Program-made: the position numbers and the translations under genes
In this document: piece after piece, positions 8,481-11,092 of the stretch
Position numbering within the stretch: position 1 is the stretch's first letter
How the letters are laid out: each line of letters opens with the position of its first letter
The notes under the pieces: model-generated
What the model was told of the DNA's origin: nothing
The model's database searches: none
What the model saw: only the letters and a program-made list of their open reading frames with translations
NCBI GenBank assembly: GCA_003024985.2
Contig: PXIH01S0005196.1
DNA: 11,092 nt
DNA from: Euperipatoides rowelli
Taxonomy: Eukaryota > Onychophora > Udeonychophora > Euonychophora > Peripatopsidae
Reading direction: 5' to 3' (one strand)

Positions 8481-9235
8481 TGGTATACAACAAAGTTCAG
8501 TCTCATGTTGTGCCCCCGTGTCATCCTGAAAGACAGCTCTCACAGGAATGAAATTCTACAGTATACCACTGGATTCAGATGATTACTAAAAGTTATATAA
8601 CATTTGGCATCAGCCTTTCCTTCTAATGGGTGATGACTGAAACATGCCATAAGAAAACATCCCAAACCATTACAGAACCAGATCCCTTTACAATGGGAAG
8701 CAAGCAATCAGAGTTGTAAGTTTTTTTATGTTGTTACCACATGTGAACCGATCCATTTTCTTCAACAATTTAGGAAGATTTATCAGACAATCATATTCCG
8801 CTGTTTCTAACAGCCTGCTTACGTCACTGAATAACATAATGTATGTTGTCAAGTATAAGTGGCTTGTCGATCACGATAACCGGACCCATGGAGTTTTTAG
8901 CATAATTTTAGATTTAACTAGTCCGACACGCTGTATTATATTTCGTGCACAATGTCCCAACTGAAGTTCGCCCGTTTTTCTTTGCATGACATGCCTAATA
9001 CTCACATATACTGTTTGTGGAGTATAAGCTTTCACCCACTGTCGTCCTTTGAAGATGAAGTCTTCCCTGTAATTTTTTCATGCAGACCTGACCTTGGGCA
9101 CTATTCCTGTGAAACATTCGCCAGTTCAGCAGTTTACATCACTTTACTTTCTGCAAAATACAATTCAAGGTCTTTTCAAGACATGATCTCTACAATGCAG
9201 GTTGCCACGGGTTAGACTTTCTAAACATACTGGGG
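8481..9235. other. GC- and CpG-enriched block of unknown nature with small open frames
   Basis: Base composition changes visibly here. CG dinucleotides are frequent (for example ACCGATCC, TACGTC, GTCGATCACG, ACCGGAC, GTCCGACACG, GTTCGCCCG), while the flanks almost lack them. Two overlapping plus-strand frames, 8728-8964 (78 codons) and 8952-9215 (87 codons), lie in different phases. One minus-strand frame from about 9085 to 8725 is interrupted by a single stop. I recognise no domain, signal peptide or membrane segment in any of them, and all could follow simply from lower AT content. It might be a diverged transposon, an exon or UTR of a host gene, or regulatory DNA. None of these can be settled from the sequence alone. 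Confidence 0.35.
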
Positions 9236-9709
9236 TATTATTTACGTTTCATGTCATATAATAAACCTTGTTATGCCAACCTTGGTATTTGCATTTTTTT
9301 TGTCCATTAACTGTACATTTCAACACTCATATTGCACATACTTTTTCCTTAGCCTCTGGTAAATCAATTTTTTGTTATATCATTTTTTGTGTACAGTACT
9401 AAGACAGCAAATAATCTGAAATTATGTACTGGCCAGTTGTTGCTATTGGTATAATTTTTCCGATCTCTATAACAGCGTTCTTTATATTCTCCTTGCAGTT
9501 TTGATTTCAAATCTAACATTACATCCTTTTATTTTTCACAGCAACCTGACCATCATTGGTAAAGGCTAATTGTAATTGTACTCATATGTGATGAGGGTGC
9601 TCAACTTTTATTCAACAAAATGTACATTTAAAAAAAAAAAAAAAGTTACCCAGGTACCAGTGACCCTATATTTTAACCTATACTATAATTTCATAACAAT
9701 GGAATGTTG
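9236..9709. other. AT-rich stretch without recognisable genes
   Basis: No gene is recognised. Pyrimidine-rich stretches ending in CAG (to 9498 and to 9541) resemble splice acceptors, but nothing downstream looks like an exon. An A15 run lies at 9630-9644 and TACAGTA at 9392. Confidence 0.5.
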
Positions 9710-9729
9710 TTTTTTTTGGGGGGAGGGGG
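9710..9729 (+). repeat. T8-G6-A-G5 compound tract
   Basis: The last member of the T-tract/G-tract series. It ends 12 bases before the palindromic element begins. The G8-A-G4 tract at 4462-4474 has the same shape. Confidence 0.65.
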
Positions 9730-9741
9730 ATATCGGTCATA

Positions 9742-10287
9742 CACTAGAGACCAAAAATTAGAACAATTTTGTTTATTTCATCTTATAAATCTCCAAAAAT
9801 AAATATGTCTTATTGTATGTAATTTATTTCCCTTAAAAATTAGTATAAAATTATAAATTTAAAAAATTCCAAAGACGATATTCAGTCTGAGATTTCTAAC
9901 GTAATAAGTTGTTTAACTAGTTAACTAGATGGCACTTTTGTGTTTGGCTTAGGTACTATAAAGATCGGCTTAGATTTTAAACACTTCTACAAATTATTAA
10001 TTTAAACCCTTACTATTAAGTTGTAGAGAAAAGATTGTGATTTGTTTTAAAAAAAATCAAGGCTCTGCCTTATCTGGAACGGCTACAATTCACTTTTGAA
10101 AATACCCTATTTTTGAATTTGACTACGGTTGAAGTGTACTTGACTGCAGCTATAAGCTACAAAATAGAATGAGCTTTAGGTCAAATTTATATAGATCTGA
10201 GAGTTTCTGGGCATTGGATGTTAAAAGGATGCTTATTGGATAGATTTATATAATACATGACATTTTATCTATACATTTTAATGCATT
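9742..10287 (+). repeat. Left arm of the 1.33-kb palindromic element
   Basis: This arm aligns with the reverse complement of 10514-11071. It differs from the right arm by an exact 8-base tandem copy, TTAACTAG TTAACTAG, at 9913-9928, where the right arm has a single copy. It has no coding content. Confidence 0.8.
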
Positions 10288-10513
10288 CTAGTGACATTAC
10301 CATAAGTTAAGAACACCCCCCTAAGGCATTAGTTTAGGAAAGTGTAATAAGGCATACTAAATATCAAATAATCATATTGCTAAACTTATCTAGTGGTTAC
10401 GATTGTTATTGGCTGAAAATATAATGTATAAATAATATTCCAAAGAATTTTTACTTTGCCCTACCACATCTTTATGTAGGGGCTTAGGAGTGTGATCTTA
10501 TGATGAAAACATC
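10288..10513. other. Spacer of the palindromic element
   Basis: About 225 bp of AT-rich sequence between the arms. It contains a small hairpin, GCCCTAC (10458-10464) against GTAGGGGC (10476-10483). No open frame or motif is seen. Confidence 0.5.
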
Positions 10514-11071
10514 AATGTATTAAAATCTATAGATAAAATGTCATGTATTATATGAACCTATCCAATAAGCATCCTTTTAACCTCCGATGCCTAGAAACTC
10601 AGATTTGACCTAAAGCACATTCTATTGGGTAGCTTATTGCTGCAGTCAAGTACACTTAGACCGTAGTCAAATTCAAAAATAGATTTTCAAATGTGAATTG
10701 TAGCCAGTCCAGATAAGGCAGAGCTTGATTTTCTTTAAACAAATTACACATCTTTTCCTACAAATAAACAATAAGAGTTTAAATTAATAATTAGTAGAAG
10801 TGTTTCATATCTCGGCCGATCTTTATAGTACCTAAGCCAAACACTGAAAAGCGCCATCTAGTTAAGCAACTTGTTACAATAAAAATCTGACTGAATATCA
10901 TCTTTGGAATTTTTATTATTTTTTAATTTTAAACTAGTGAAAAAAACTTATATTATTATTACATATTAAACTATACATACAGTAAACACAAAAAAGTAGA
11001 TTTTAATTCCATTTATTTTTAGAGATTTATAAGATGAAATAAACAAAAGTGGTTTTATTTTTGGTCTAGTG
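10514..11071 (-). repeat. Right arm of the 1.33-kb palindromic element
   Basis: Inverted partner of 9742-10287. Weaker similarity seems to continue into the spacer on both sides (CATAAG and CTAAG words in matching order), so the original palindrome may have been almost uninterrupted. The arm contains one TACAGTA (10978) that the left arm lacks. Confidence 0.8.
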
Positions 11072-11092
11072 TACATGAAGAAAATAAATTAA

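Larger units (their letters stand above)
9742..11071. mobile_element. Palindromic (foldback-like) element of about 1.33 kb with Tc1/mariner-like ends
   Basis: The plus strand opens with CACTAGAGACCAAAAAT at 9742. The far end is ATTTTTGGTCTAGTG, ending at 11071. Each end is bordered by TA (9740-9741 and 11072-11073), the target duplication of Tc1/mariner-type elements. From these tips inward the two halves are reverse complements over about 550 bp, at roughly four-fifths identity by eye with scattered indels. A spacer of about 225 bp (10288-10513) separates them. Well-matched landmarks include TTTGGCTTAGGTACTATAAA, TGACTACGGT and GGATGCTTATTGGATAG. No transposase motif or sizeable open frame is present, so movement would depend on an enzyme made elsewhere. 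The superfamily rests on the TA and the tip sequence only. A foldback or long-TIR MITE of another class remains possible. Confidence 0.8.

Noticed and set aside
8340-8582. 80-codon plus-strand frame considered as a host exon
   Set aside because: There is no domain, no convincing splice sites, and half of it lies in AT-rich sequence. It is mentioned only within the region descriptions.
9340-9560. Splice-acceptor-like sites ending at 9498 and 9541, and a GTAAGT donor-like site near 8716
   Set aside because: Such short signals are common in AT/T-rich DNA, and no coding sequence joins across them.
9576-9761. 61-codon plus-strand frame
   Set aside because: It crosses an A15 run and the T8-G6 tract and enters the palindromic element, so it is a chance frame.
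1-11092. CRISPR array, operon or prokaryotic system
   Set aside because: There are no regularly spaced direct repeats, no dense coding and no ribosome binding sites. The content is eukaryotic repeat DNA.

Overview
The window looks like AT-rich, non-coding DNA from a metazoan nuclear genome. It has no operons, no dense open reading frames and no ribosome binding sites. What it does have is decayed LINE reverse transcriptases, a hAT-type transposon end, a large palindromic element with Tc1/mariner-like ends, many long homopolymers (up to T25 and C24) and AT-rich palindromes. A marine or freshwater invertebrate, perhaps a decapod crustacean, would fit the repeat style, but that is a guess. No intact host gene could be supported.

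Positions 1-2525 are a stack of dead mobile elements. At 1-89 is the end of a GC-rich hAT-like element. It is followed on the minus strand by a broken LINE reverse transcriptase (about 90-1205, LINE-b). Next to it, also on the minus strand, is the reverse transcriptase of a second, different LINE family (about 1366-2340, LINE-a), which can be followed from RT motif A to the stop codon. Short inverted copies of one motif (1259-1288 and 2493-2524) bracket LINE-a.

Positions 2526-8300 are AT-rich and apparently gene-free. They carry poly-A, poly-T, poly-C and T-tract/G-tract runs, one candidate MITE (4779-5085), a near-perfect 72-bp loopless palindrome (6314-6385), a weaker hairpin (5619-5683) and AT-rich palindromes built on TACAGTA. 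That 7-mer occurs 19 times on the two strands across the window, several-fold more than base composition predicts.

Positions 8480-9235 have noticeably higher GC and CpG content than their surroundings and hold small unrecognised open frames on both strands. This is the only stretch where an unannotated host exon or UTR seems possible.

Positions 9742-11071 form one palindromic element. It has arms of about 550 bp, CACTAG...CTAGTG ends flanked by TA, and a spacer of about 225 bp. No transposase was recognised inside it. The window therefore holds no gene system working together: it records several mobile-element families nested or side by side, all apparently inactive.
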